From positions 1 to 52,464 of the forward strand of contig JBPCJY010000168.1 of assembly GCA_051004815.1 (NCBI GenBank): a DNA stretch of 52,464 bases, read 5' to 3'. Below, in pieces: positions 16,101 through 24,829 of this stretch (the stretch's first letter is position 1; the number at the start of each line of letters is the position of its first letter). The translations under genes were made by a program, and so were the position numbers. A model generated the notes under the pieces. It saw only the letters and a list, made by a program, of their open reading frames with translations, was not told the DNA's origin and made no database searches. Origin of the DNA: JBBQXY01 sp051004815. GTDB lineage: Bacteria > Chloroflexota > Ktedonobacteria > Ktedonobacterales > Ktedonobacteraceae.

Positions 16101-16991
16101 CTACGTAGCGGTGTGAGCTTTCTGAGCTTTCTTTGCACGTTTATGCTCATGATCTCCAGTCTGCTCAAGATGTCCGAGTTGTGCTAGAAGCAGAAGTTCC
16201 CGTTCTCCACGCTCCACTAATTGCGCCTCCCACTCATCCTTATACTGACGCAAGGTAGAAACGAGTGTGCGTGCCACGAGCAAATTGCGATACCACTTCT
16301 GGTTAGCAGGAACGATATACCAGGGTGCTTCATCAGTACTGCACTTGGAGAGCGCCTCCTCATAGGCCTCTTGATACTCGTCCCAGTATTTACGCTCAGC
16401 CCAATCAGCAATGGAGAGTTTCCAGGCGTCCGTTTGATTCTTCTGTTGGGCCAGGAGGCGTCTTTCCTGCTCCTCGTAGCTCATATGCAAGTAGAGCTTC
16501 AGAATAAGCATGTCATTCTGGGCTAGCAAGCGCTCAAAGTCGTTAATGGCGGCGTAGTGGCGACTCCAGGCTTCTGGTGGTACCAGGTTATGCACGCGTA
16601 CGACCAGCACGTTCTCATAGTGGGAGCGATTGAAAATGCCAATCACACCTCTGCCTGGCGTGACCCGATGCACACGCCAGAGGAAGTCATGGTCCAGTTC
16701 CCGAGAGGAAGGGACTTTAAACGAGCGCACCTCGCATCCCTGCGGATTGACTCGGGAGAGGACCTGGTGAATCGTATCAGCCTTGCCACTGGTATCCATC
16801 CCCTGCAACACGACGAGCAAGCTATGATGGTGGGCCGCTGCCAGCAACTCCTGTAACTCACCGAGTTCCTTGCCGAGTTGTTCCAGTTCTGCCCTTCCCA
16901 ATGCGGGATCCGTAAGTTCATCAACATAGTCGGGATCATAGTCCTGCAACTTGACGTTGCTCCCTGCTCCAACTTTCCATGCAACTTGCAT
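16101..16991 (-). CDS. PPK2-family polyphosphate kinase (paralogue 1)
   Basis: Transfers phosphate between polyphosphate and nucleotides, in this family often making ADP or ATP from AMP or ADP. Walker A is GMDTSGKADT near residue 64, Walker B IFNRSHYENVLV near 120, and the lid region carries arginines in LLARRT/ERRLL-type helices. Start: two adjacent ATGs (16994, 16991). AAGGAG is 7 nt from the second, and the paralogue also starts with the equivalent MQ, so 16991 is preferred. Compared with its neighbour it has KADT for KDGT in Walker A and FKVPS for FKGPT, so its activity could differ. It lies 39 bp after paralogue 2. Confidence 0.88.
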   Translation of the reverse strand: MQVAWKVGAGSNVKLQDYDPDYVDELTDPALGRAELEQLGKELGELQELLAAAHHHSLLVVLQGMDTSGKADTIHQVLSRVNPQGCEVRSFKVPSSRELDHDFLWRVHRVTPGRGVIGIFNRSHYENVLVVRVHNLVPPEAWSRHYAAINDFERLLAQNDMLILKLYLHMSYEEQERRLLAQQKNQTDAWKLSIADWAERKYWDEYQEAYEEALSKCSTDEAPWYIVPANQKWYRNLLVARTLVSTLRQYKDEWEAQLVERGERELLLLAQLGHLEQTGDHEHKRAKKAQKAHTAT

Positions 16992-17030
16992 CATCCTTCT
17001 CCTTTCTCGATGTCGTCTTCTTGGAGAACC

Positions 17031-17897
17031 CTAGCTACGTAGTAGAGGCTTTGCTTCGACGGGATTATCTCCCGCCTGCTGCAACTTCTCTATACGCGCA
17101 AGTTCCTGCTCTCCTCGCTTCACTAATTTGGCTTGCCACTCCTTCTTATAGGGACGCAAGGTAGCAACAAGGGTACGGGCCACAAGCAAATTGCGATACC
17201 ATTTACGATTAGCTGGCACGATATACCAGGGAGCTTCATCCATACTGCACCTGGAGAGCGCATCCCCATAGGCTTGTTGATACTCGTTCCAGTATTTGCG
17301 CTCAGCCCAATCGGCCGACGAGAGTTTCCAGGCTTTGGTCCTATCCTCCTGACGGGCCAGTAAGCGTTTTTCCTGCTCCTCGTAGCTAATATGCAAATAG
17401 AACTTCAGAATAAGCATGTCATTCTGGGAAAGCAGGTGCTCAAAGTCATTAATAGCTGCATACCGTCGCCGCCACACCTTTTCTGGCACCAAATCATGCA
17501 CTCGCACCACCAGAACATCCTCATAGTGGGAACGATTGAAAATGCTGATCATGCCTCTGCCTGGAACGACCCGATGGATCCGCCAGAGGAAATCACGCGC
17601 CTGTTCCCTGGATGTAGGTCCCTTAAACGAACGCACCTCGCATCCCAGCGGATTGACTTGCGCCATGACATGGCGAATCGTACCATCTTTGCCGCTCGTA
17701 TCCATCCCTTGCAGCACAATGAGCAGGCTGTGATGCTGCGCTGCTGCCAATAACTGCTGTAACTCACCGAGTTCCTTGCCCAGGTGTTCCAGTTCTGCCG
17801 CTGCTAATGCGCGATCCGTATACTTATCAACATAGTCGGGATCGTAATCCTTTAGTTTGACTTTGCTGCCCTCAGCAACCTTCCATGCAAGTTGCAT
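17031..17897 (-). CDS. PPK2-family polyphosphate kinase (paralogue 2)
   Basis: Same reaction class as its neighbour. Walker A GMDTSGKDGT (64-73), Walker B IFNRSHYEDVLV (119-130) and the SFKGPTSRE segment all fit PPK2. The frame is open upstream to 18074, but ATG 17897 has a textbook AAGGAGGG 5 nt before it and starts at the family's usual MQLAWKV. That makes a 288-aa protein of normal single-domain length. The extra upstream codons overlap the HAD remnant and are not credible. The two PPK2 genes are clearly similar throughout, indicating a tandem duplication. Confidence 0.9.
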   Translation of the reverse strand: MQLAWKVAEGSKVKLKDYDPDYVDKYTDRALAAAELEHLGKELGELQQLLAAAQHHSLLIVLQGMDTSGKDGTIRHVMAQVNPLGCEVRSFKGPTSREQARDFLWRIHRVVPGRGMISIFNRSHYEDVLVVRVHDLVPEKVWRRRYAAINDFEHLLSQNDMLILKFYLHISYEEQEKRLLARQEDRTKAWKLSSADWAERKYWNEYQQAYGDALSRCSMDEAPWYIVPANRKWYRNLLVARTLVATLRPYKKEWQAKLVKRGEQELARIEKLQQAGDNPVEAKPLLRS

Positions 17898-17970
17898 AGT
17901 ATCCCTCCTTTCGCATTGTCGTCTTCGCTTGCTCAAGTGATCGGCGTATGATAAACGGAAGCTCTCTGGA

Positions 17971-18471
17971 TTAGCTCTTCGTCTGATTATGTTGATGGTG
18001 AGCAATAACATGAGCAACCACATCTGGTAGCAGCTTCGAGTTGTCCACGATATGCTGAGGTGGAAGCAGTCCACTCTCGTACAGGCGCTGGCGTGTAAGA
18101 GGGGTGCTGACGGCTACCACGTTCATTCCTGCAGCCAGCGCCGCTTGCACTCCGGCGGGCGAATCTTCGATGACCAGACAATCTACCGGCTGCACCTCCA
18201 ATTCACGGGCCAGCAGGAAATAGATTTCAGGATCGGGCTTGCCATGCTCGACATCATCTCGCGTGGCAATAAAGTCGAATGCATTGGACAAGCCCAACAC
18301 TTTGAGGACTCGTTGTGCCTGGTCACAATAGGACATTGTTGCCAGACCAATCCGCACACCTGAGTGGCGAACTTTTTGTAGATAGGCAATGTTATGCGGG
18401 TACCTTTGGCTCAGCAGCAACTCTGGCATTCTCCTTGCGCATCTCTGCTTTGATATAGGAGTGTCCGACAC
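17971..18471 (-). pseudogene. HAD phosphatase remnant lacking motif I
   Basis: From about 18430 leftwards the frame encodes the C-terminal two thirds of a beta-PGM-like HAD: GVRIGLATMSYCDQAQRVL (motif II), then VEHGKPDPEIYF (motif III lysine), then CLVIEDSPAGVQAALAAGM (motif IV). The N-terminal catalytic DxDGT motif and cap are absent. The residues before PELLLSQRYPHNIAYL come from an alternative frame of the phosphomannomutase fragment to the right. Without the nucleophile Asp it cannot be an active HAD enzyme. Confidence 0.7.
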
Positions 18472-19090
18472 GCGTCCGAATGGCTTTGCCCCCCTCCCGC
18501 TCTATCAGCGCGGGTACGCTCTTAGAGAGGATCAGATTGTACAGGATCGTCGAGCCGGGGTATTTGCGCAGGATGCTATTCGACACGAGCAGCATGACCA
18601 TGGAACCATCCACAATAGTTCCTTTCTCATCTTCAGCTTTTTCCAGGTGACCACCGAACTCGAAGCGCATAGCTGACATCAATCTGTCGGCGAAATCGGC
18701 TTCACCACGCGAACTGAACCGCTCAAAGAGGGCCGAACTGAGGACGGGTACTGGAACGGATTCGCCAATGACAGCACGCCGGATATCATCGTGGTAGTAA
18801 GAATTACCCCCATCAATGACGATGTCGCCGGGTGCGAGATGCGGAACGATGGTTTCCAACGTCGCATCCACCGAGGCAGCAGGCACCATCAGCCAGATAG
18901 CGCGAGGCACGGAAAGCTTGCTGATGAGGTCAGGCAAAGATGAGGCTCCTTCTGTGATAGCTCCTTCTGCGAGGAGAGCCTCCACGGTTTCCGCGTGACG
19001 GACGTAACCAACGATCGTATGACCTCCTCGTAGCAGCCGCTGTGCCATAAATGCCCCCATGCGGCCCAGCCCGATCATTCCAAGTTGCAT
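18392..19090 (-). pseudogene. Chimera of 6-phosphogluconate dehydrogenase (internal deletion) fused to a phosphomannomutase fragment
   Basis: Begins as a 6-phosphogluconate dehydrogenase: ATG 19090 with AAGGAAC upstream, MQLGMIGLGRMG (NAD(P) loop), IWLMVPA, and DIVIDGGNSYYHDDIRRA. There, near 18770, it jumps in frame to the enzyme's C-terminal end (ESVPVPVLSSALFERFSSRG...FGGHLEKAE), losing the roughly 140 residues that contain the substrate-binding and catalytic helices. Near 18645 it continues, still in frame, as an internal piece of phosphomannomutase/phosphoglucomutase (DGSMVMLLVSNSIL...VGHSYIKAEMRKENA) and ends at 18392 out of homology, where the HAD remnant takes over. No part is complete enough to be active. 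Confidence 0.75.
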
Positions 19091-19163
19091 AATATGTTCC
19101 TTTCTTGACGACTCTGTGCAGTACGGTCCTGTATGCTCAGCTTTATCAAAGTCTGCCAGGGCG

Positions 19164-20705
19164 TTATGAGCTATTTGGTAAGTAACCTGGCCTTCCCTCA
19201 AGGAGTGTCTGGTACAGCTTCTGTTGTCGCTTTGACCCTTTCCTGTACACTACATGCCTCTCAGCATCCAGCTTGACTTCCGGTTTCAGATGAGCAGGCA
19301 CCTGCGCAACATCTGGCAGGATGCCCATTGCTTCCAGGGCAAGCAGTGCCGCGCCGCGTGCCGAGGCCTCGTGGTCAAGGGAAGGAGAGATGGGTACACC
19401 GAGCGTGTCCGCAACGACCTGCCCCAACGTCGTTGAGCCCAGCAACGCGCCCCCACTGCCGATCATCCTCGGTGCTGTTCTTTCCATCTGTAAGGTATGG
19501 CATATTTGCCCAAAAACCGCATCGAGCTGATAGGCCAGCGATTCCATCCCTGCGCGTAGGAGGTCGGCAAGGGAAGTATGCGCCTGCATGCCACTGATGG
19601 TCATACGTGCGTTCGCGTGCCAACCGAGGCTCCGCTCACCTGATAGAAAAGGAAGAACGGTTAAACCATGCCCATCGGGTTGCAACGCGGCCACCAGGCT
19701 CTCGGCATCAGCGAGCGAAGGCAATTTGAGAATGCTATCCAGCCAGGAGAGCATATTGCCACCTTCACTGAGTGCGCCACCAAGCACGGCCCGCCTGGCG
19801 TCAATCAGGTAGAGCCAGAGGCCCATCGGCGGAATCACCTGTTCAAGAGGTACAACGACACGTATCGCGCTGGAGGTGCCAATGGTTATTGACCAGTTCT
19901 CCATACTGGCACACCCTGAACCGACGCAGGCTGCTGCACCATCTCCTATCGCCGGAAACCAGGGAACGTTGCATAAGGCTGGCCATGCAGAAGCATAGGC
20001 GAGTGTTAACCCTTGCACACTCTCATGCAGATCTCCCAGCGGCGGGAGTTGCTCCGGTCGCACGTCGAGCACGTCCACTAGTTCCGTATCCCAGGCGCGA
20101 GCATGCGTCTGCAACATGCCTGTACCGGAGGCCATCGAGAGACTACAGACGGAACGTCCCAGGAAGTGGCGATACAGGTATTCTCCAAAGGACAGCCACT
20201 GGGCCACGCGTGCGAAGGTATCAGGTGCTTGTGTTGCCAGCCAGCGCAGCTTTGCAGGCCAGTAACTGGCATGGAATCTCGCTCCCGTTCGTGCGTGGAT
20301 AGCCGCTTCATCGAGCTGCTCGCGTAGCTCTAGTGCTGCTTGATGAGGACGGGTATCTTCCCAGATGATCAGTGGTGTCAGAGGACGATTGTCGGCATCA
20401 ACGCCCATGAGGCTGTGCCAGAACGTATCTATTGCTACTGCACCGATGTGTTGTGCCAACGGGCCAGCCATTTCCAGGCTATCATCGATGGTCTGACGAA
20501 CGACCGCCACCAGGGCATCAGGATCAACTGAAACCTCGCCTTCATTTGTAATCCTGAGGTGGTACGGACGCTGAGCAAGGACATTCGGGAACGTGTTCCC
20601 AGTTGCATCAAACAGTAATGCACGGGTTGATGAGGTACCGATATCGAGTGCCAGAATATAGGGTGGTTCTGGATTCGGGTTGGCAGAAGATGCCTCTTGC
20701 ATCAT
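19164..20705 (-). CDS. FGGY-family carbohydrate kinase, gluconokinase-like
   Basis: ATP-dependent sugar or sugar-acid kinase with two RNase-H-like domains. N-terminal phosphate loop ILALDIGTSSTRALLFD; FGGY-type IGDGAAACVGSGC with the conserved Asp; GTSSAIRV adenosine loop; and C-terminal MIGSGGALLGS. Gluconate is the most likely substrate because a 6-phosphogluconate dehydrogenase once followed directly downstream. Start ATG 20705 has GAGGAG 7 nt upstream; an ATG seven codons earlier overlaps that SD and is rejected. The isomerase gene ends 17 bp upstream, so the two are co-transcribed. Confidence 0.8.
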   Translation of the reverse strand: MMQEASSANPNPEPPYILALDIGTSSTRALLFDATGNTFPNVLAQRPYHLRITNEGEVSVDPDALVAVVRQTIDDSLEMAGPLAQHIGAVAIDTFWHSLMGVDADNRPLTPLIIWEDTRPHQAALELREQLDEAAIHARTGARFHASYWPAKLRWLATQAPDTFARVAQWLSFGEYLYRHFLGRSVCSLSMASGTGMLQTHARAWDTELVDVLDVRPEQLPPLGDLHESVQGLTLAYASAWPALCNVPWFPAIGDGAAACVGSGCASMENWSITIGTSSAIRVVVPLEQVIPPMGLWLYLIDARRAVLGGALSEGGNMLSWLDSILKLPSLADAESLVAALQPDGHGLTVLPFLSGERSLGWHANARMTISGMQAHTSLADLLRAGMESLAYQLDAVFGQICHTLQMERTAPRMIGSGGALLGSTTLGQVVADTLGVPISPSLDHEASARGAALLALEAMGILPDVAQVPAHLKPEVKLDAERHVVYRKGSKRQQKLYQTLLEGRPGYLPNSS

Positions 20706-20722
20706 GTGCTTTCTCCTCAGTA

Positions 20723-22564
20723 TCATTGCTCAGGGTGCTGGTGAAGATACTTCTCCACCTGAGAAAAAAAGGTTGCAAGTGGCTCAAGCGCATCGTCGAG
20801 AGAACCATCGATGACGAGTAAAAAGCAAGGACGACCAGCTTCCATCATCGCTTGCCATGTACTCACAGCCTGTGCATGGAGAAATGTGTTGGTATAGCTG
20901 CCGAGCAAGCTTGCTTCTGAGTTCCGCGCAACCAGGCGCAGGCTGACCAGGGATGGTGGCCCGTCCATCTCGCCTTGTTCGGTGGAATGATAGGCTGCGG
21001 GAGCTTGCCGCAGCTTCACGGGAATGCCTAAAAGTTCGTTCCCAATGGTATGCACATGCCTGTCAAGCACTGAGAGTAAGCTTGCCTGCGCCTCTCCGTT
21101 GACAGTCACGTCAAGATAGCTCAGGGGATGCCTGTGTGCAACGTCAGCCGAAGCAAATTCTTGCAATGCCTTTGCAAACGTTGATGCAGCGGAGTCGCGT
21201 CCCTGCGGGGCTTGGCTCATGGCCCCATGGGGAGCAAGGAGCGTCAGGATGCCATCTTGCAACGCCGGGCTCCAATGCGACGCGACCTGCAACGGATCGG
21301 GCTGCGTCCGTAAAGCACGCGCCCTTGCCTTGTAGTTCTCGACGGCAGGCTGACCGGCGAAGGTAATACGCTGCAAATAGCCATAGAGGGCCATGCTCAA
21401 CTGCCAGCCCAGAAAACTCGCGGCCAGAGCTACCAGTCGGCTCTGCGGTTCTTTGCTGGCAAGGGAAGGCTGAGCGAGGAGAAAGCACTCATCTTCTCCT
21501 GCTGGCGTCCCTTCCGTCACTACACGAACAGGCAACATGCCGCCCGGCTGATAGCCGGGAGCCGTGTGGTTTAGCGTTTGATCGTCAAAGACCACGATCC
21601 CCTTGCCTCCTTTGCCCAGGCTCTCCTCCATCAATTGTTCGAGCCAGGAGACAAAGGCTTGCCAGCCTTCAGGCATTCCCAGAAGCAAGCGGCATGCCCC
21701 ATCGCGGCTTGCGGCGCTCAGGGCGGCGGCCAGTTGCACATAGGGATATTCTGCCGGGCGAGACGTGGCCAGCGCAAGGTCATACTCGTCCCAGGCGTGT
21801 TGCAGCACCGAGCGTAGCTGAACGGATGCACCGGGGAGACGGGTAAGATAGAGGGCCGCCGGCAAGAGAAAGACCCGTGTGGTGGGCGCACTCATCCGTC
21901 CACCTGTCCCTGTCCCGCCGTCAGGTTGCAAGGGATGACTGGGTGCAAGCTCCGCGTTCGCGAAGCGGTCAAGATAGGAGTCGGGCAGCGTCATCACCAG
22001 CAAGTGCTCCGCCGGACGTAACCCGGCCTGCTGCAAAAGAGCGGTGAACCATTCCAGGTGCGTGATCGGCTCTTCGGAGGTCATGCCCATTGATACGCCG
22101 ACCATCATCACGTCAGCGAGCAGTGTTCGCAAGAAAGCTGGATTGGATGCTTCTTCTCCAGAGGGCCTCGTCAAATGCTTGGCTGCTGCTATCTTGCGCA
22201 CAATGCCGTTGAGCGCGGCCGGATCGGTGCTGTCCAGTGGGTAGATGGTCATCTGTCCTTCGTCGCGCCCGTTACAGAAGCCAAGATCGCAGAAGACGCG
22301 CACCGCGATGACCGAGCCGCCCATACCAGCCCAGATCATGTGGCGGATCCCGCGTCCCCAGATGTCTCGCGCCTCCGCTTCTACCTCTTCCAACTGTGTT
22401 GGATGGGCGAGCAAACGTGCTACTCCCTCGACCCAATCGAGTTTGAGCGCACTCCCTTCACGGCCTAATGTCGCCATCAGGCCATCGCGCCGTCGCAACT
22501 GACCGACGGCATCGTCCTCGATCAGGTGTTGGAGGGCGGCTCGTCTGGCATTGTTATTCGTCAT
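20723..22564 (-). CDS. Glucose-6-phosphate isomerase-like SIS-domain protein
   Basis: 613 residues. It resembles the isomerase half of the transaldolase/phosphoglucose-isomerase proteins of Chloroflexota and Actinobacteria. The SIS fold is seen in IWAGMGGSVIAVRVF (sugar-phosphate loop), TIYPLDSTDPAAL, and later SWLEQLMEESLGKGGKGIVV and FFGWQLS-type helices. No transaldolase domain is attached. It would interconvert glucose 6-phosphate and fructose 6-phosphate, feeding the 6-phosphogluconate and phosphoketolase routes. AAGGAGT lies 8 nt before the ATG. It is part of the uidA-to-gluconokinase operon. Confidence 0.75.
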   Translation of the reverse strand: MTNNNARRAALQHLIEDDAVGQLRRRDGLMATLGREGSALKLDWVEGVARLLAHPTQLEEVEAEARDIWGRGIRHMIWAGMGGSVIAVRVFCDLGFCNGRDEGQMTIYPLDSTDPAALNGIVRKIAAAKHLTRPSGEEASNPAFLRTLLADVMMVGVSMGMTSEEPITHLEWFTALLQQAGLRPAEHLLVMTLPDSYLDRFANAELAPSHPLQPDGGTGTGGRMSAPTTRVFLLPAALYLTRLPGASVQLRSVLQHAWDEYDLALATSRPAEYPYVQLAAALSAASRDGACRLLLGMPEGWQAFVSWLEQLMEESLGKGGKGIVVFDDQTLNHTAPGYQPGGMLPVRVVTEGTPAGEDECFLLAQPSLASKEPQSRLVALAASFLGWQLSMALYGYLQRITFAGQPAVENYKARARALRTQPDPLQVASHWSPALQDGILTLLAPHGAMSQAPQGRDSAASTFAKALQEFASADVAHRHPLSYLDVTVNGEAQASLLSVLDRHVHTIGNELLGIPVKLRQAPAAYHSTEQGEMDGPPSLVSLRLVARNSEASLLGSYTNTFLHAQAVSTWQAMMEAGRPCFLLVIDGSLDDALEPLATFFSQVEKYLHQHPEQ

Positions 22565-22603
22565 GGGTGAAAACTCCTTCCTACCATCTCTTGTGGCTTC
22601 CTC

Positions 22604-23953
22604 TTAGATACCGCGAGCGCGGTAGAGCATTTCGCCGGCATGTGGCACGAAGAGTATGCCCTCCTGTTCACGTCCCTTCCATGCTGCGGGGTCAATCTCC
22701 CGATAATCGGCATAGCCCAGGTTGATGCGCCGACAGCGTTCCTCTGGAATGCCGGTGGCCAGTGTGACCGAGATACGCGGCGTTTCGATACCGGTTGTGG
22801 CATCGTAGGTACCCGTTCCCTTGACGTGCGTGCTGTGTGCCAGAATGCTGCCAGGCACGTGTTTAAAGCGATCCCATTGCTTGACGAAATAATCCCTGAC
22901 ATGGTAGCCAACCTCGTCAATCAGCTTACCGTGGGTATAGGAGACCTCGGTGATATGCGGGGCGTAGATAATGACTTCGCCTCCGTCGGCAATCGCTGGT
23001 TCGGTTTTGTACATCGCCTTGGCTGCCGTCCACAGGTCGTCGTACATCGCTGCCGGAGCGGAGAGTACCCTGTGAAAGGGGCGGTCCACGTAGGTGATGT
23101 CGAGTTGCGCCGAGAGATCTGCGGCCTGGCTCCAGGCTTCAAGGTGGTCGCCAATGTAGAGGCCGTGTAAGTCCTGGCCTTGCATCACCATCGCCATGCA
23201 GAGCAGTGGGCGTGGCACAAATCCTGCCGCCTGCGTGATAACACGCCTGACAGGGGTGTCCTTGATGCCGATGGTGCGCATACTGGTCACCAGCGCACCG
23301 AGCCAGTGGGTGAAATTGATAATATCTGGACCCGCGATGCCGGGGAAGAGATACTTGGCTCCCCCGGAGAAGCCTGCGACCTCGTGGGGAAAGACCGGCC
23401 CACAGATCAGCAAGAGGTCATACGCGAAGATCAAGCGGTTGAGCGTGACCGGGACGTCATCGGTGAGCAATCCCCCGGTCATCTCGGCTGCCTCCGCACG
23501 CGAGATGACCCCGATGGTCTGAAGTGCCTGCGGATTGTGCCAGTCGTGGTTGAAGATGCGCACGTTGGGATAACGCTCCGCTCGTTCGACCGCCGTCGCG
23601 CCGACCAGTTGGTCAATGGAGGGCGTCTTGATGTAGTAACCCTCCTCATTGGCTCGTGGGACCGCCGTCACACCGACCAGGTGATCAATGGCCTCTTGCA
23701 GCATGGGCGGATGGGTTCCCAGGGCAATCAAGTAATCCAGTTGTGCGGCGCGTTGTCCAAATTGCTCGTAGAGCAGGCGAAACATCAGGGGAATCGGAGC
23801 CGTGCGTGTCCCGTCAGGAATAATCACCAGCACACGTTTGTTGGCAGGGTCAAGCCCGGCTCCTACAAGTAACTCCTCATCTGCTCTCGCAAGCAGTTGT
23901 TGTACATCCTCGGTGGTCAACGTTGCGGTCGTTGAACCTTTTCCTAGCACCAT
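22604..23953 (-). CDS. LarA-type nickel-pincer racemase family protein
   Basis: Lactate racemase domain protein (LarA, former DUF2088). The N-terminal domain contains VLVIIPDGTRTAPIP, with the substrate-binding Asp/Arg pair, and LIALGTHPPM, with a conserved His. NHDWHNP follows, and GGAKYLFPGIAGPDIINF with the family lysine. These are the residues that in LarA hold the pyridinium nickel cofactor and act in 2-hydroxyacid racemisation or epimerisation. No larB, larC or larE maturation gene is nearby, so the cofactor would have to be made elsewhere. In this sugar-acid operon the substrate may be a sugar acid rather than lactate. AAGGAGG precedes ATG 23953 by about 9 nt. Confidence 0.8.
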   Translation of the reverse strand: MVLGKGSTTATLTTEDVQQLLARADEELLVGAGLDPANKRVLVIIPDGTRTAPIPLMFRLLYEQFGQRAAQLDYLIALGTHPPMLQEAIDHLVGVTAVPRANEEGYYIKTPSIDQLVGATAVERAERYPNVRIFNHDWHNPQALQTIGVISRAEAAEMTGGLLTDDVPVTLNRLIFAYDLLLICGPVFPHEVAGFSGGAKYLFPGIAGPDIINFTHWLGALVTSMRTIGIKDTPVRRVITQAAGFVPRPLLCMAMVMQGQDLHGLYIGDHLEAWSQAADLSAQLDITYVDRPFHRVLSAPAAMYDDLWTAAKAMYKTEPAIADGGEVIIYAPHITEVSYTHGKLIDEVGYHVRDYFVKQWDRFKHVPGSILAHSTHVKGTGTYDATTGIETPRISVTLATGIPEERCRRINLGYADYREIDPAAWKGREQEGILFVPHAGEMLYRARGI

Positions 23954-23971
23954 GATGCGTTTCCTCCTTTT

Positions 23972-24793
23972 TTAGACCCCGCTGTAGGCTGAGAAACCGC
24001 CATCTACGGGAACCACGATACCAGTCACGAACGATGAAGCAGGACCGACCAACCATAACAGCGTGCCAACGAGATCCTCTGGCTCGCCTAATCGCCCCAT
24101 AGGTGTATGGTGCAGGATGGCTGCGCCGCGCGGTGTCGGCTCTCCGCTTGCGGCATCGATCATGAGAAAGCGATTCTGTTCGGTCAGAAAGAAGCCGGGA
24201 GCAATTGCATTCACCCGAATTGCCGGACTATACTCCTGCGCCATATGGACAGCGAGCCATTGGGTAAAGTTGGCGACGGCGGCTTTGGCGGCACTGTATG
24301 CCGGGATGCGGGTCAAAGGGCGCAGCGCATTCATCGAGACGATGTTGACAATGATGCCCTGTTTGCGCTCGGCCATAGCGCGCCCGAAGATCTGGCAACT
24401 CTGAAACGTCCCGGTAAAATTCAAACCAAGGACAGCATCAACGGCGTGAACATCCAGATCAAAAAACGAGGTAGTGGCTGAGGTGGTAGCGTGCGGCGAG
24501 TTTCCGCCAGCCGCGTTGATCAGCATATCAATGTGGCCAAAGCTGTTCAGAACTTCTGTGTACGCCCGTTCAAGGTCAGTTCTCTCCATTACATCACAGG
24601 CAATCCCAAGAGCTTCCCCGCCTTCCGCTCGTATGCTTTCAACCACGTTCGCCGAGGAAGCGGCGTGCAGACTGAGGATGGCAACACGCACCCCGGCCTT
24701 CGCCAGAGCGTGTGCCATGACACTGCCCAGTACACCGCTACCGCCTGTGATGACGGCTGTGCGGCCTTGCCCATCGAAGCTCGTATTGGGCAT
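23972..24793 (-). CDS. Short-chain dehydrogenase/reductase (fructuronate reductase/gluconate 5-dehydrogenase-like)
   Basis: Classical SDR of 273 aa. Cofactor loop TGGSGVLG; NAAGG motif (LINAAGGNSPH); catalytic Ser in NIVSMNA; and Y-x3-K in YSAAKAA; PVDGGFSAYSGV ends the fold. The insertion around SATTSFFDLD and the QNRFLMID...GEPTPRG segment resemble SDRs annotated as D-mannonate oxidoreductases, which fits a glucuronidase operon, but the substrate is inferred. Start ATG 24793 has GGAGGAG directly before it; the ATG 12 codons upstream has none. The gene begins 36 bp after uidA. Confidence 0.82.
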   Translation of the reverse strand: MPNTSFDGQGRTAVITGGSGVLGSVMAHALAKAGVRVAILSLHAASSANVVESIRAEGGEALGIACDVMERTDLERAYTEVLNSFGHIDMLINAAGGNSPHATTSATTSFFDLDVHAVDAVLGLNFTGTFQSCQIFGRAMAERKQGIIVNIVSMNALRPLTRIPAYSAAKAAVANFTQWLAVHMAQEYSPAIRVNAIAPGFFLTEQNRFLMIDAASGEPTPRGAAILHHTPMGRLGEPEDLVGTLLWLVGPASSFVTGIVVPVDGGFSAYSGV

Positions 24794-24829
24794 ATCTCCT
24801 CCTCTCGAAGCTCGTGTACCGATCGGCAC

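Noticed and set aside
17898..18074. N-terminal extension of the second PPK2
   Set aside because: ATG 17897 has a perfect SD and matches the family start; the extension overlaps the HAD remnant.
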